Shown here piece after piece: positions 24,690 to 32,109 of a DNA stretch of 50,927 nucleotides. Below the pieces are notes generated by a model. That model saw only the letters and a list, made by a program, of their open reading frames with translations, searched no databases and was not told where the DNA came from. The translations under genes were made by a program, and so were the position numbers. How positions within the stretch are numbered: the stretch's first letter is position 1; each line of letters begins with the position of its first letter. Origin of the DNA: CAIUVD01 sp044338255 (GTDB lineage: Bacteria; Planctomycetota; UBA11346); contig JBIILZ010000013.1 of the NCBI GenBank assembly GCA_044338255.1, positions 1 to 50,927 of the forward strand, in the 5' to 3' direction.

Positions 24690-25055
24690 CTATTTCTTAG
24701 CAGAGGCCTTGGGGGCGGCCTTGACCGCGGCCTTGGGGGCAGCGACGGGCTTGACGGGCTTGACCGGCTTGATGCCGGTCTTGGCGACCGGAGCGGTGGT
24801 CGCCGAGATGGCCTTGGCCAGACGAGCCTTGGTACGCGAAGCGGCATTCTTGTGAATGGTCTTGCGTGAGGCGGCCTGGTCGAGGGCCTTGGTGACTTCG
24901 CGATAGAGCGTCTCGGCTTCGGCCTTCTGGCCGTCGTGGACGGCGCGGACGATGCGCTTCTTGATGCTCTTGAGTTCGGTGAGGCGATCCTTGTTACGGA
25001 TGCGACGGTCCTCGCTCTGACGATGACGCTTGGCTGCACTGCGGGTATGGGGCAT
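24690..25055 (-). CDS. rpsT: Ribosomal protein bS20 with Lys/Pro/Ala-rich tail
   Basis: From the ATG at 25055 the product is 121 residues, starting MPHTRSAAKRHRQSEDRRIRNK and containing the S20 core (SIKKRIVRAVHDGQKAEAETLYREVTKALDQAASRKTIHKNAASRTKARLAK). bS20 binds the base of 16S rRNA helix 44. An upstream ATG in frame adds 16 residues that do not fit the family. The final 35 residues (KPVKPVKPVAAPKAAVKAAPKASAKK) are a low-complexity tail encoded partly by a 9-bp repeat. That tail type recurs in bL9. Confidence 0.95.
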   Translation of the reverse strand: MPHTRSAAKRHRQSEDRRIRNKDRLTELKSIKKRIVRAVHDGQKAEAETLYREVTKALDQAASRKTIHKNAASRTKARLAKAISATTAPVAKTGIKPVKPVKPVAAPKAAVKAAPKASAKK

Positions 25056-25092
25056 GTTCTCTCGGGCCTTGTCTGACTTTACGTCGTAACTT

Positions 25093-26427
25093 TTATGCGC
25101 CACCGCGCAGCTTGTTCAGCCGGGCGGCAGCATCCTTGAAATTTAGGTCGATGGCGACGATCCGCTCGAAGTCCTTGATCGCGTCATCCCGCTTGCCCTG
25201 GTCTTCCAGGACGCGGCCTCGGAGGTAACGTACTTCCTTGGCTTTGTCTGATTGGTCATCCAGCGCGAGCGAGAGGAAAGAAGTGTATTGCTGCACAGCA
25301 AGATCAAGCAGATTCTTCTTCCCGAAGCAAAACCCGAGATAACGGTGCGATTCCTGACGCACTTTCGGGTCCCCGACGGTCTTCTGAAACTCCGCAGCAG
25401 CACCGTCGATATCGCCACTTTGGATGAGTCGCGTGCCGAGATTGAAGCGATGCGAGAGGTCGGTCGGCTGGCGCTCGATGCGGCGTCGATATTCCGAGAT
25501 TTCGAGCTCGAGCCGCGCTGCCTTGGCGGCCGCCAACGCCGCCGGGTCCTGACCGGGTGCCGAAAGCGCCTCGACCTTCTGCTTGGCTTCCTCGATGGCG
25601 ATATCGCCCAAACGGATGCTGATGGTGAAGTCGTGCTCGTCCAAGGCCTGGGCCTTGAGGAAGGCCGCGCGGGCCTCGGCGAATTGGTTGATACGCCGGT
25701 GGATATCGCCTTTTTTCACCCACAACTGCTTGTCGGCGGGGTTCTGCGCCAAGTCCTGCTCGATGTAGCCGAGGACTTCCTTGGCGTCTTCCAAGGTGCG
25801 AATGATGCGATTCATCGCTTCCGCCTTGTTGGCGCCAGTATCGGAGGCCAGCTGGGTCCGGAAGTCACCGCCGACTGCGGTACTGCGCTGGGTCATCGAG
25901 CGCATCGCCTCCCAATTCTTGATCGTCCGTCCGGCCTCGGCGTGGGTCGGCATGGCGCGCTCGAGATCATGTATCAATTTCAGCGCCCGTTCGAGGTCGC
26001 CCTTGTCCTTGTAGATATTGGCCAGCTGCCACAGAACCTTTTCGCTGAACATCGCCGAGGCGAGGAATTCCTCGTAGTAATGCACGGCGATATCAAGCAT
26101 CGGCTTGACCTTGGCCGACATCTCCTGAGCGGCGGCGGCGACCTCGGCGATCACCTTGGGTTCGGGATTCTTCCCCAGCCGCTTGGCCTGAGCGATGAGC
26201 TTCTTATGCGGATCGCTGGTCAGCGAGGGCATGCTCATGCTCCCGAAGAGACTGGTTTTCGCCCCTTCCTTGGCTTTCTTGCGGGCCGCTTCGAGGAGCA
26301 TTTTATGCACCTCAAGATTCGTCGGATCGAGATCGAGGCATTCCTCCATCTGTTCCAGGACGTAATCGAACTGGCGGCGATCCAGGGATTGCCGGGCACG
26401 AGTAAGATGCTTGCTCAAATCAACCAT
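25093..26427 (-). CDS. Tetratricopeptide-repeat protein
   Basis: From the ATG at 26427 the 444-residue, soluble and helical protein contains several TPR-like pairs: residues near 1-50 (RARQSLDRRQFDYVLEQMEECLDLDPTNLEVHKMLLEAARK), 115-150 (YYEEFLASAMFSEKVLWQLANIYKDKGDLERALKLI) and further copies to the C-terminus (RGRVLEDQGKRDDAIKDFERIVAIDLNFKDAAARLNKL). There is no signal peptide. TPR arrays act as protein-binding scaffolds, and the partner is unknown. The open frame upstream of 26427 is unlike the rest and overlaps the divergent def promoter region, so the later start is preferred. It ends 37 bases before the rpsT start on the same strand. Confidence 0.8.
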   Translation of the reverse strand: MVDLSKHLTRARQSLDRRQFDYVLEQMEECLDLDPTNLEVHKMLLEAARKKAKEGAKTSLFGSMSMPSLTSDPHKKLIAQAKRLGKNPEPKVIAEVAAAAQEMSAKVKPMLDIAVHYYEEFLASAMFSEKVLWQLANIYKDKGDLERALKLIHDLERAMPTHAEAGRTIKNWEAMRSMTQRSTAVGGDFRTQLASDTGANKAEAMNRIIRTLEDAKEVLGYIEQDLAQNPADKQLWVKKGDIHRRINQFAEARAAFLKAQALDEHDFTISIRLGDIAIEEAKQKVEALSAPGQDPAALAAAKAARLELEISEYRRRIERQPTDLSHRFNLGTRLIQSGDIDGAAAEFQKTVGDPKVRQESHRYLGFCFGKKNLLDLAVQQYTSFLSLALDDQSDKAKEVRYLRGRVLEDQGKRDDAIKDFERIVAIDLNFKDAAARLNKLRGGA

Positions 26428-26563
26428 AGCCGGTGACTCACAGAGGAATTGGGGGGCATTGCGTCGATACGGACAGGAATCCGGTCGAAAAGACCCATTA
26501 ACGGTTGCACAATCGGTGGCAGTGTCATCATACATTCCTCCACGCAAGATCCGCCCGGCACTT

Positions 26564-27160
26564 ATGACTGCGACTGCTTCATACCCCTCCTCTCTCGCCC
26601 TGGTCGAGTACCCGCACCCCGCCCTGCGTCGTCGCGCCGCCGAGGTCACGGTCTTCGATGACCGGCTCCGTGATTTCTGCGCCCGGATGTTCGAGGTCAT
26701 GGAAGAACATAGCGGCGTCGGCCTGGCCGCACCCCAGGTTGCCGTCCCGCTACGCGTGTTCGTCACCGACCACAGCCGCCGCAAGCAGGAAGACGGCCAC
26801 GTCCTGGTCAGCGATCGCCGGGTATGGATCAATCCCCGCATTGAATGCGCAAGCGGCACGACGACCTACGAAGAAGGCTGCCTCTCTTTCCCGGGCATTT
26901 ACGCTAAAGTTCAGCGCCACAATACCTTTGATATCGTCGCCCAGGACGAGTACGGGGTCGAGCGGCGGCTCAGTCTGGACGTCGAAGCCGGCGATTTCCT
27001 GGGCATCGTCGTCCAACACGAACTCGACCACCTCGAAGGTGTGGTCTTCGTCGATCATCTGACGCCCACTCAACTAACCCTCTGCCGGCGCAAGCTGGTG
27101 GAGATGGAAAAATTCTACAAGAAATCGACCGGCGCTGCCGGCAGCGTTCTCCGCCGTTGA
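26564..27160 (+). CDS. def: Peptide deformylase
   Basis: This metallo-enzyme removes the formyl group from the N-terminal Met of new proteins. All three family motifs are present: GVGLAAPQ (motif 1), EEGCLSFPG (motif 2, metal-binding Cys) and QHELDHLEGVVFVDH (motif 3, the two His ligands and catalytic Glu). The 198-residue product from the ATG at 26564 has an ordinary length; an upstream frame extension to 26411 overlaps the divergent TPR gene start and is not used. It is followed after 13 bases by a histidine kinase gene, so it probably heads the five-gene plus-strand operon. Confidence 0.96.
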   Translation: MTATASYPSSLALVEYPHPALRRRAAEVTVFDDRLRDFCARMFEVMEEHSGVGLAAPQVAVPLRVFVTDHSRRKQEDGHVLVSDRRVWINPRIECASGTTTYEEGCLSFPGIYAKVQRHNTFDIVAQDEYGVERRLSLDVEAGDFLGIVVQHELDHLEGVVFVDHLTPTQLTLCRRKLVEMEKFYKKSTGAAGSVLRR

Positions 27161-27173
27161 GCGACCGCCCCTG

Positions 27174-28031
27174 ATGCCCGCCAAACGCCCCCTCGACAAT
27201 CTGCGCTTCACCTTGCCCAACGATCGCGATCGACTCGCCGATCTCGGTCGTATCGCCGGCGGCTTGGTGCATGAGCTGAAAAATCCCCTGGGGGTGATCC
27301 TACTCAATACCGATCTGCTGCTCGATCAGAACCTCGCCTCGATTCCCACTGCTGCCGAACGCGCGCGTGCGGAAAAACGCGTCCGCCGGATCCAGGACAG
27401 CGCCAAGAGCCTGCAGGCCGTGGTCCAGGCCTTCCTCGCCTTCGCCCGCCCGACGCGCCCCGACCCCCTGCCGGTCGATCTCAACGCCATCCTCACCTCG
27501 CTGATCGAGGAGCAGTCGGAACTGAATCATGCCGCCAAGGTCGAGGTCACCTTCAAGTCCGACCCCTACCTGCCCCAGGTTGCCGGCGATGCCCTGCACT
27601 TGCGTAGCGTCCTGCTGAACATTCTCACCAATGCCCGCGAGGCGCTGACTCTACGCGAGGATCACGATCGCCGCCTGTTGGTGGTCACCCGCAGCGCCCC
27701 CGGCCAAGCGCGCATCGTCATCGCCAACAATGGTCCGCCCCTGCCCGAACGAGTTGCAGCTCGGCTCTTCGAGCCGTTCACGACCACCAAAGAAGGCGGC
27801 ACCGGCCTGGGCCTGGCGATCGTCCGCCGCTTGGTCGAGATGCACCACGGCACGGTGGCGGTCAGCAGCGATAAGGATCAGGGCGTGTCCTTCACCCTCG
27901 AATTCCCCACCGCCCTCGGTCCGATCCATCAACGCGAAGTCCTGCCTCTACCCGCGGCCGATGCCGTGGTCCGGTCTGAAGCAGACAGCGACGCTGTCAC
28001 CCCCGACCCCGTCCCCCGCGAAGCGCGCTAG
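27174..28031 (+). CDS. Soluble sensor histidine kinase without a sensing domain
   Basis: The 285-residue protein consists almost only of the transmitter: HisKA with the H-box GLVHELKNPLGVIL (phospho-accepting His33), then HATPase_c with N-box NILTNAREAL, a G1 position in VIANNGPPLP, and the G2 box GTGLGLAIVRRLVEMHHGTV. There is no transmembrane segment, PAS or GAF domain, so input must come from a partner protein or the N-terminal 20 residues. The response regulator begins eight bases downstream, an evident cognate pair in the style of NtrB/NtrC. The architecture (short transmitter plus sigma54 activator) often controls nitrogen, surface or stress genes; the target is not shown. Confidence 0.92.
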   Translation: MPAKRPLDNLRFTLPNDRDRLADLGRIAGGLVHELKNPLGVILLNTDLLLDQNLASIPTAAERARAEKRVRRIQDSAKSLQAVVQAFLAFARPTRPDPLPVDLNAILTSLIEEQSELNHAAKVEVTFKSDPYLPQVAGDALHLRSVLLNILTNAREALTLREDHDRRLLVVTRSAPGQARIVIANNGPPLPERVAARLFEPFTTTKEGGTGLGLAIVRRLVEMHHGTVAVSSDKDQGVSFTLEFPTALGPIHQREVLPLPAADAVVRSEADSDAVTPDPVPREAR

Positions 28032-28039
28032 CATCCCCT

Positions 28040-29458
28040 ATGGCCAATCTCCTGGTAATCGACGACAACCTCACCAATCGCGAGACCTACGCCGACATTC
28101 TCGAAAGCGAAGGACACACCGTGCTTACCGCCGGCAGCGGTGAAGAAGGCCTCGCCAAGCTCACCGCCGCGGCCATGGATGCGGTGCTCTGCGATCTGAA
28201 GCTGCCCAATCTCGATGGCTTGGCGACCATGGAACTGGCGCATGAAAAACACGGCCCGCTGCCGTGGATCCTCATCACCGGCCACGGTAACGAGGAGACC
28301 GCCGTCGCCGCCATCAAGCAGGGCGCCTTCAACTATCTGACCAAGCCGGTCGATCTCTCGCGCCTGAAAGCCACCGTCGAGAGCGCCGTACGCATGGCCT
28401 CGGCCAACCGCGAGAACAAAGCCCTGCGCCGCGAGCTGGGTTACGAGGAAGCCCTCGATCGCATCGTCGGCACCTCGGCCGCCATCCGCACGGTCAAGGC
28501 CACCATCCGCCAGATCGCCAAGACCGATGCCTCGGTGCTCATCGAAGGCGAAAGCGGCACCGGCAAAGAGTTGGTCGCAGACGCCGTGCATGCGCTCTCC
28601 AATCGCAGCGGCCGGCCGTACATCAAGATCAACGCCGCCGCCATTCCCCATGACCTGCTGGAAAGTGAGCTCTTCGGCCACGAGCGCGGGGCCTTCACCG
28701 GCGCCGTCCAGCAGAAGAAGGGCAAGTTCGAGATCGCCGACACCGGCACCTTGTTCCTCGATGAAATTGGCGAAATGCCGCTCGACAGCCAGGTCAAGCT
28801 GTTGCGCGTGCTGCAGGATGGGAGCTTCGCGCGCGTCGGCGGCAATCAGCCGATCGCCACCGATGTGCGCCTGGTGTGCGCCACTAATCGCAACCTCAAA
28901 AGCGAAGTGTTGGCCAACCGCTTCCGCATGGACCTCTACTTCCGCCTCAATGTCGTGAGCATCGTTGTCCCGCCGCTGCGCGAGCGCCGCGAAGACATCG
29001 CGCTCCTGGCAAAGTCGTTCCTCGATCGCCTGAACCGGCGCCACAACCAGGCCAAGGAACTCTCCGACAGCCTGATCCAGCACCTGCGCCGCCAGGACTG
29101 GCCGGGCAATGTCCGTGAGCTCGAGAACTACATCGAGAAGCTCTATGTCCTGACTCCCAACAAGGTCATCAGTAGCGACATTCCCGGGGCCATCGACGAA
29201 CGTCCGACCGTCACCCTCAACGGCACGGCGCCGGCGACGCGACCAGCATCCGGCGGCAATCCCGCGCCGAATGCCGATGATGCGATCCGGGCGCTCATCG
29301 GCCTGCCCGTCGATGAAGTCGAGAAGCGCCTGATCCTTGCGACCCTGGCGCACTTTGGTTCGAACAAATCGAAGGCGGCACGCCAGCTACAAATCGGGGT
29401 CAAGACGCTCTATCGCAAATTGATCGAGTACGGCGTGCAGGTGCCGGGAGAAGAATGA
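28040..29458 (+). CDS. NtrC-family sigma54-dependent response regulator
   Basis: The 472-residue protein has a receiver domain (Asp52 in VLCDLKLPN, Lys in LTKPVDL), an AAA+ domain with Walker A GESGTGKE (170-177), an intact GAFTGA loop (217-222), TGTLFLDEIGEMPLDSQVKLLRVLQ as Walker B region, and FRMDLYFRLNVVSI carrying the arginine-finger region. The C-terminal helix-turn-helix is of Fis type (NKSKAARQLQIGVKTLYRKLIEYGV). It is therefore competent, by sequence, to activate sigma54 polymerase when phosphorylated by the kinase encoded just upstream. I did not find a convincing -24/-12 promoter in the window, so its targets are probably elsewhere. Confidence 0.95.
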   Translation: MANLLVIDDNLTNRETYADILESEGHTVLTAGSGEEGLAKLTAAAMDAVLCDLKLPNLDGLATMELAHEKHGPLPWILITGHGNEETAVAAIKQGAFNYLTKPVDLSRLKATVESAVRMASANRENKALRRELGYEEALDRIVGTSAAIRTVKATIRQIAKTDASVLIEGESGTGKELVADAVHALSNRSGRPYIKINAAAIPHDLLESELFGHERGAFTGAVQQKKGKFEIADTGTLFLDEIGEMPLDSQVKLLRVLQDGSFARVGGNQPIATDVRLVCATNRNLKSEVLANRFRMDLYFRLNVVSIVVPPLRERREDIALLAKSFLDRLNRRHNQAKELSDSLIQHLRRQDWPGNVRELENYIEKLYVLTPNKVISSDIPGAIDERPTVTLNGTAPATRPASGGNPAPNADDAIRALIGLPVDEVEKRLILATLAHFGSNKSKAARQLQIGVKTLYRKLIEYGVQVPGEE

Positions 29459-29462
29459 TCTG

Positions 29463-29495
29463 CACTCGGCATTCCACTCGGCATTCCACTTGGCA
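29463..29495. repeat. 12-bp tandem repeat, 2.75 copies, after the response regulator gene
   Basis: CACTCGGCATTC occurs at 29463..29474 and 29475..29486, then partially as CACTTGGCA. It begins five bases after the stop codon and fills the gap to surE. Confidence 0.8.
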
Positions 29496-29516
29496 GCCAG
29501 CGGCGCACGACCGGCC

Positions 29517-30281
29517 ATGATCCTGCTCGTCAACGACGACGGCATCGATGCCCCGGGCTTCCGCGCCCTCTATCGCGCCTTGCGCCGCGAGACCGGGCTA
29601 CCGGTGCTGGCGGTGGCCCCGCAGTTGGAGCGTTCGGGCATGTCGCATGCCATCAGCGTCGATCGCCCGCTGACCGTGACCTGCCGCAGTTCACCGGGTT
29701 TTTTCGGCTTCGCCATCGATGGTACGCCCACCGATTGCACCAAGCTGGCGCTTGATCGCCTGTGCTCCACGCCGCCGCTGCTGGTCGTCAGCGGCATCAA
29801 TCGCGGGCCCAACGTCGGACGCAGCATTTTCTACTCAGGAACCTTGGGCGCGGCCATGGAGGCCGCCGTACTCGGCCTGCCAGCGCTCGCCGTCTCGCGC
29901 CAATTCGAGGCCCAGACCGTCGAGGATGGGGCGACCTTCGCCGCCGTCTGGGCCAAGCAGCTCCTCGGCCGCAAGGAATTCATCGGCAAACTGGTGAATC
30001 TGAATCTGCCGGCGGCGGTGTCCTCGACGTGGCACCAGGTCGTGGTCCGCAGCCACGGCCTGAGCGGTTTCCGGGAAAACTATCGTCAGGTGCGCGATGC
30101 CGACGCCGTCGCCGGCGAAACCCGTTGGCGCCTGCACGGCACCTGGGTGGCCGACGACCACGACGATGACGCCGCCGCCCTGACCCGCGGCCATCCAGTG
30201 CTGTCGCTGTTCGCGCCTGATTTCAATGCCCCCGATCGCGCTTTACGGCGCCTGGCCGAAGGAGATCCGCGTGCCCGCTGA
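29517..30281 (+). CDS. surE: 5'/3'-nucleotidase SurE
   Basis: SurE removes phosphate from nucleoside monophosphates and contributes to stationary-phase survival. The 254-residue product from the ATG at 29517 begins MILLVNDDGIDAPG, with the metal-binding Asp-Asp pair, and has SGMSHAISVDRPL, DGTPTDCTKLAL and SGINRGPNVGRSIFYSGTLGAAMEA, all hallmarks of the family. An in-frame TTG further upstream would add nine residues that lack similarity. It overlaps the next gene, an ABC ATPase, by 11 bases, indicating an operon. In many bacteria surE neighbours pcm; here it does not. Confidence 0.95.
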   Translation: MILLVNDDGIDAPGFRALYRALRRETGLPVLAVAPQLERSGMSHAISVDRPLTVTCRSSPGFFGFAIDGTPTDCTKLALDRLCSTPPLLVVSGINRGPNVGRSIFYSGTLGAAMEAAVLGLPALAVSRQFEAQTVEDGATFAAVWAKQLLGRKEFIGKLVNLNLPAAVSSTWHQVVVRSHGLSGFRENYRQVRDADAVAGETRWRLHGTWVADDHDDDAAALTRGHPVLSLFAPDFNAPDRALRRLAEGDPRAR

Positions 30282-31038
30282 TGCCACCCTTCCCATTCCG
30301 CTTACCGCCGGCGAGCTCATGATCGAGGTCGTCGATCTCCATAAGGCCTTCGGCGGCCATGTGGTGCTCGATGGCATCTCCTTCAACGTCCACCACGGCG
30401 AGACCCTCTGCATCCTCGGCCGCTCGGGCACCGGCAAGAGCGTCCTGCTCAAGACCATCATCGCCTTGCTCGATCCCGACCAGGGCCACGTCACTGTCCT
30501 CGGCCGCAACCTACACCACCTTCCGGAACGTGAACGGCTGCGGGCACGCAAGGATCTCGGCTACGTCTTCCAAGGCGCGGCTCTCTTCGACTCCTTGACG
30601 GTGTGCGAAAACGTCGGGTTCAGCCTCTATCAGCAGCACCGCCCGGCGCCCGAGATTCGCACCCGGGTAGTCGAAAGCCTGAGCGCCGTGGGCCTCGCCC
30701 ATGCCATCGACAAGCTCCCCTCCCAGCTCTCGGGCGGCATGCAGAAGCGCGTCGGTCTGGCCCGCGCCATCATCAGCCGTCCACGTGTGGTGCTCTACGA
30801 CGAGCCCACCACCGGCCTTGATCCGTTGACCACCGACACCATCAACGACATCATCCTCAGCCTGCAACGCAGCCATGGCATCACCTCGATCGTGGTCACC
30901 CACGACGTGCGCAGCGCCCTGACCATCGGCACCCGCCTGATCCTGCTCGAACAGGGCAAGATCGTCGCCAAAGGCACGCCCGACGAGATGCGGGCCAATC
31001 CCGATCCACTGGTGCGCCGTTTTCTCGGTCTGGACTAG
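30271..31038 (+). CDS. ABC transporter ATP-binding protein, MlaF/Ttg2A type
   Basis: The 255-residue ATPase has Walker A GRSGTGKS, a Q-loop in YVFQGAALFDSLTV, signature LSGGMQKRVGLARA, Walker B VVLYDEPTTGLDP and the switch His in VVTHDV. The combination GAALFDSLTV and SGGMQKRV is typical of the MlaF/Mkl family, which powers phospholipid (Mla) transport between membranes. The GTG at 30271 is chosen because a perfect AAGGAG lies seven bases upstream. The ATG at 30319 is an alternative, and the frame upstream overlaps surE deeply. No permease (MlaE) or MCE-domain (MlaD) gene is in the window, so its partners are elsewhere. It overlaps the 3' end of surE. Confidence 0.9.
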   Translation: MPADATLPIPLTAGELMIEVVDLHKAFGGHVVLDGISFNVHHGETLCILGRSGTGKSVLLKTIIALLDPDQGHVTVLGRNLHHLPERERLRARKDLGYVFQGAALFDSLTVCENVGFSLYQQHRPAPEIRTRVVESLSAVGLAHAIDKLPSQLSGGMQKRVGLARAIISRPRVVLYDEPTTGLDPLTTDTINDIILSLQRSHGITSIVVTHDVRSALTIGTRLILLEQGKIVAKGTPDEMRANPDPLVRRFLGLD

Positions 31039-31101
31039 ACTTCAGGAATAAAAAGCTTTTTGAACTTCTTCGCCGAGGTCCGACTCCTATCGTGCGAGGT
31101 C

Positions 31102-31527
31102 ATGAACAACCTCATCGCGCTTATCGTCCTGTGCTTCTCACTCACTTCGTCGGTAACGGCCGCAACCGTGAACGACCTCGTCGGGACGTGGACCGTCGAT
31201 ACCGCCTTGACCTGGGACAAGATGCAGGCCCTGCCGCAACTGAGCAGCCTGAGCGCCGAGCAGAAGGCCATGGCCAAGACGATGTTCGTGAGCCAGATCG
31301 GAATCGCTGAATTCACCTTCACCAGCACCACCCTCAATTCCAACCTCGGCGGTGTGAAGAAATCCGAATCCTATAAGGTCATCGGATCCACTCCTGCCGG
31401 CATCACCTGCGAAAGCACCGATGAGCTCGGAACGGTGACCCGCAGCGTCGTGCAGATTGAACATAACATTTTGACTATTAGCAACGTCGCAGACCCAACA
31501 CAGGTCGTTATCCTGAAACGGAAATAA
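31102..31527 (+). CDS. Small secreted protein of unknown function
   Basis: The 141-residue protein has a signal peptide (MNNLIALIVLCFSLTSSVTA) and a mature domain beginning VNDLVGTWTVD. Alternating short strands follow (AEFTFTSTTLNSNL, SYKVIGSTPAGITCES, NILTISNV), ending LKRK. The GTW opening and strand pattern resemble small lipocalin- or META-like periplasmic domains, but I cannot assign a family. The ATG at 31102 follows GAGG; an earlier in-frame start adds 14 residues before the signal peptide. It follows the ABC ATPase on the same strand by about 60 bases and is followed by a degraded toxin gene. Confidence 0.6.
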   Translation: MNNLIALIVLCFSLTSSVTAATVNDLVGTWTVDTALTWDKMQALPQLSSLSAEQKAMAKTMFVSQIGIAEFTFTSTTLNSNLGGVKKSESYKVIGSTPAGITCESTDELGTVTRSVVQIEHNILTISNVADPTQVVILKRK

Positions 31528-31549
31528 TCTCACAGGTTCATTCCCCTTC

Positions 31550-31854
31550 TACCTGCCAGAAGTCTATCGGAGATAGGCCGAGGTCCGTGCCGGAGTCGCC
31601 GAGACCAAACGCGACCTGGGCTTATGAAATCGTGGGCGATCAATGCGCATGATGCCGACTCAGCTTTCTTCCGTGAAGCTGCCGAAATCGCCCGTGATGC
31701 CTGACCGCGCCTGATCGTCTGTCGGCGGGCAAGCGGTGCTCCGTGCCAACCGATGGCCGATGGCCTCATCGGCGCCTTGGCCAAGCAGAAAGCCGGCATC
31801 ATCACCCGAAATCCGACGGACTTCTCACTGCTGCTTCCGCAGCTTCGGGTGTGA
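31550..31854 (+). pseudogene. Degraded PIN-domain toxin (VapC/FitB-like)
   Basis: The final part, from 31750, reads PMADGLIGALAKQKAGIITRNPTDF and ends LRV at 31854. This is the conserved C-terminal segment of VapC-type PIN ribonucleases (PMADALIAA..G..LVTRN..DF). Upstream, fragments such as AEVRAGVAETKRDLG and AFFREAAEIARDA fit earlier parts of the domain, but they are separated by stop codons at 31574 and 31618 and by frame changes. A piece resembling the MITE terminal repeat (TATCGGAGATAGGCCGAGG) lies at its start. No intact antitoxin gene is present. The N-terminal half is much less certain than the C-terminal one. Confidence 0.5.
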
Positions 31855-31870
31855 GCGTTACGAAAAAATA

Positions 31871-31922
31871 CCCGCTGCGAGGTATCTCCCCGCAAAAAAA
31901 CGGGTTCGCAGCAGGTTTTTTT
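31871..31922 (+). terminator. Intrinsic terminator with nested hairpin
   Basis: The outer arms CCCGCTGCGA (31871..31880) and TCGCAGCAGG (31906..31915) pair with a single mismatch. An inner CCCG/CGGG stem encloses a run of seven A. The right arm is followed directly by seven T. It separates the toxin remnant from the ATP-grasp operon. Confidence 0.8.
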
Positions 31923-31963
31923 CGTGTACAATCCGCTTCCCTAGGCCACTGTCGTTACTGCCA

Positions 31964-31992
31964 TTGACTACTCGCGAAACATTACCTTTAAT
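31964..31992 (+). promoter_or_regulatory. Promoter candidate of the ATP-grasp/alpha-E/transglutaminase operon in an AT-rich island
   Basis: TTGACT (31964..31969) and TTTAAT (31987..31992) are separated by exactly 17 bases. The DNA from about 31975 to 32045 is strikingly AT-rich for this genome (with ATTTAAATTTAATTA inside). The 5' leader to the ATG at 32110 would be about 110 bases. I see no riboswitch-like structure in it. Confidence 0.55.
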
Positions 31993-32109
31993 GACTTCTT
32001 CATCAAATTATAAATCATTTAAATTTAATTACTTAGATTGACTGTGCAGAAACTCATCAGCAGTTTTTAACTGTATATCCGCGCAGCATTGCAGGTCAGG
32101 GATTCCCCG

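Noticed and set aside
25252..26436. 394-codon plus-strand open frame opposite the TPR gene
   Set aside because: It is antisense to a gene with clear repeats and has no domain of its own.
28028..29353. 441-codon minus-strand open frame opposite the response regulator gene
   Set aside because: It is the mirror of a well-conserved NtrC-type gene. Long antisense frames are common in GC-rich coding DNA, and its translation has no recognisable domain.
28040..29458. Sigma54 (-24/-12) promoters controlled by the response regulator within the window
   Set aside because: Several TGGCAC strings occur, but none has a proper TTGC box at the right spacing in an intergenic region.
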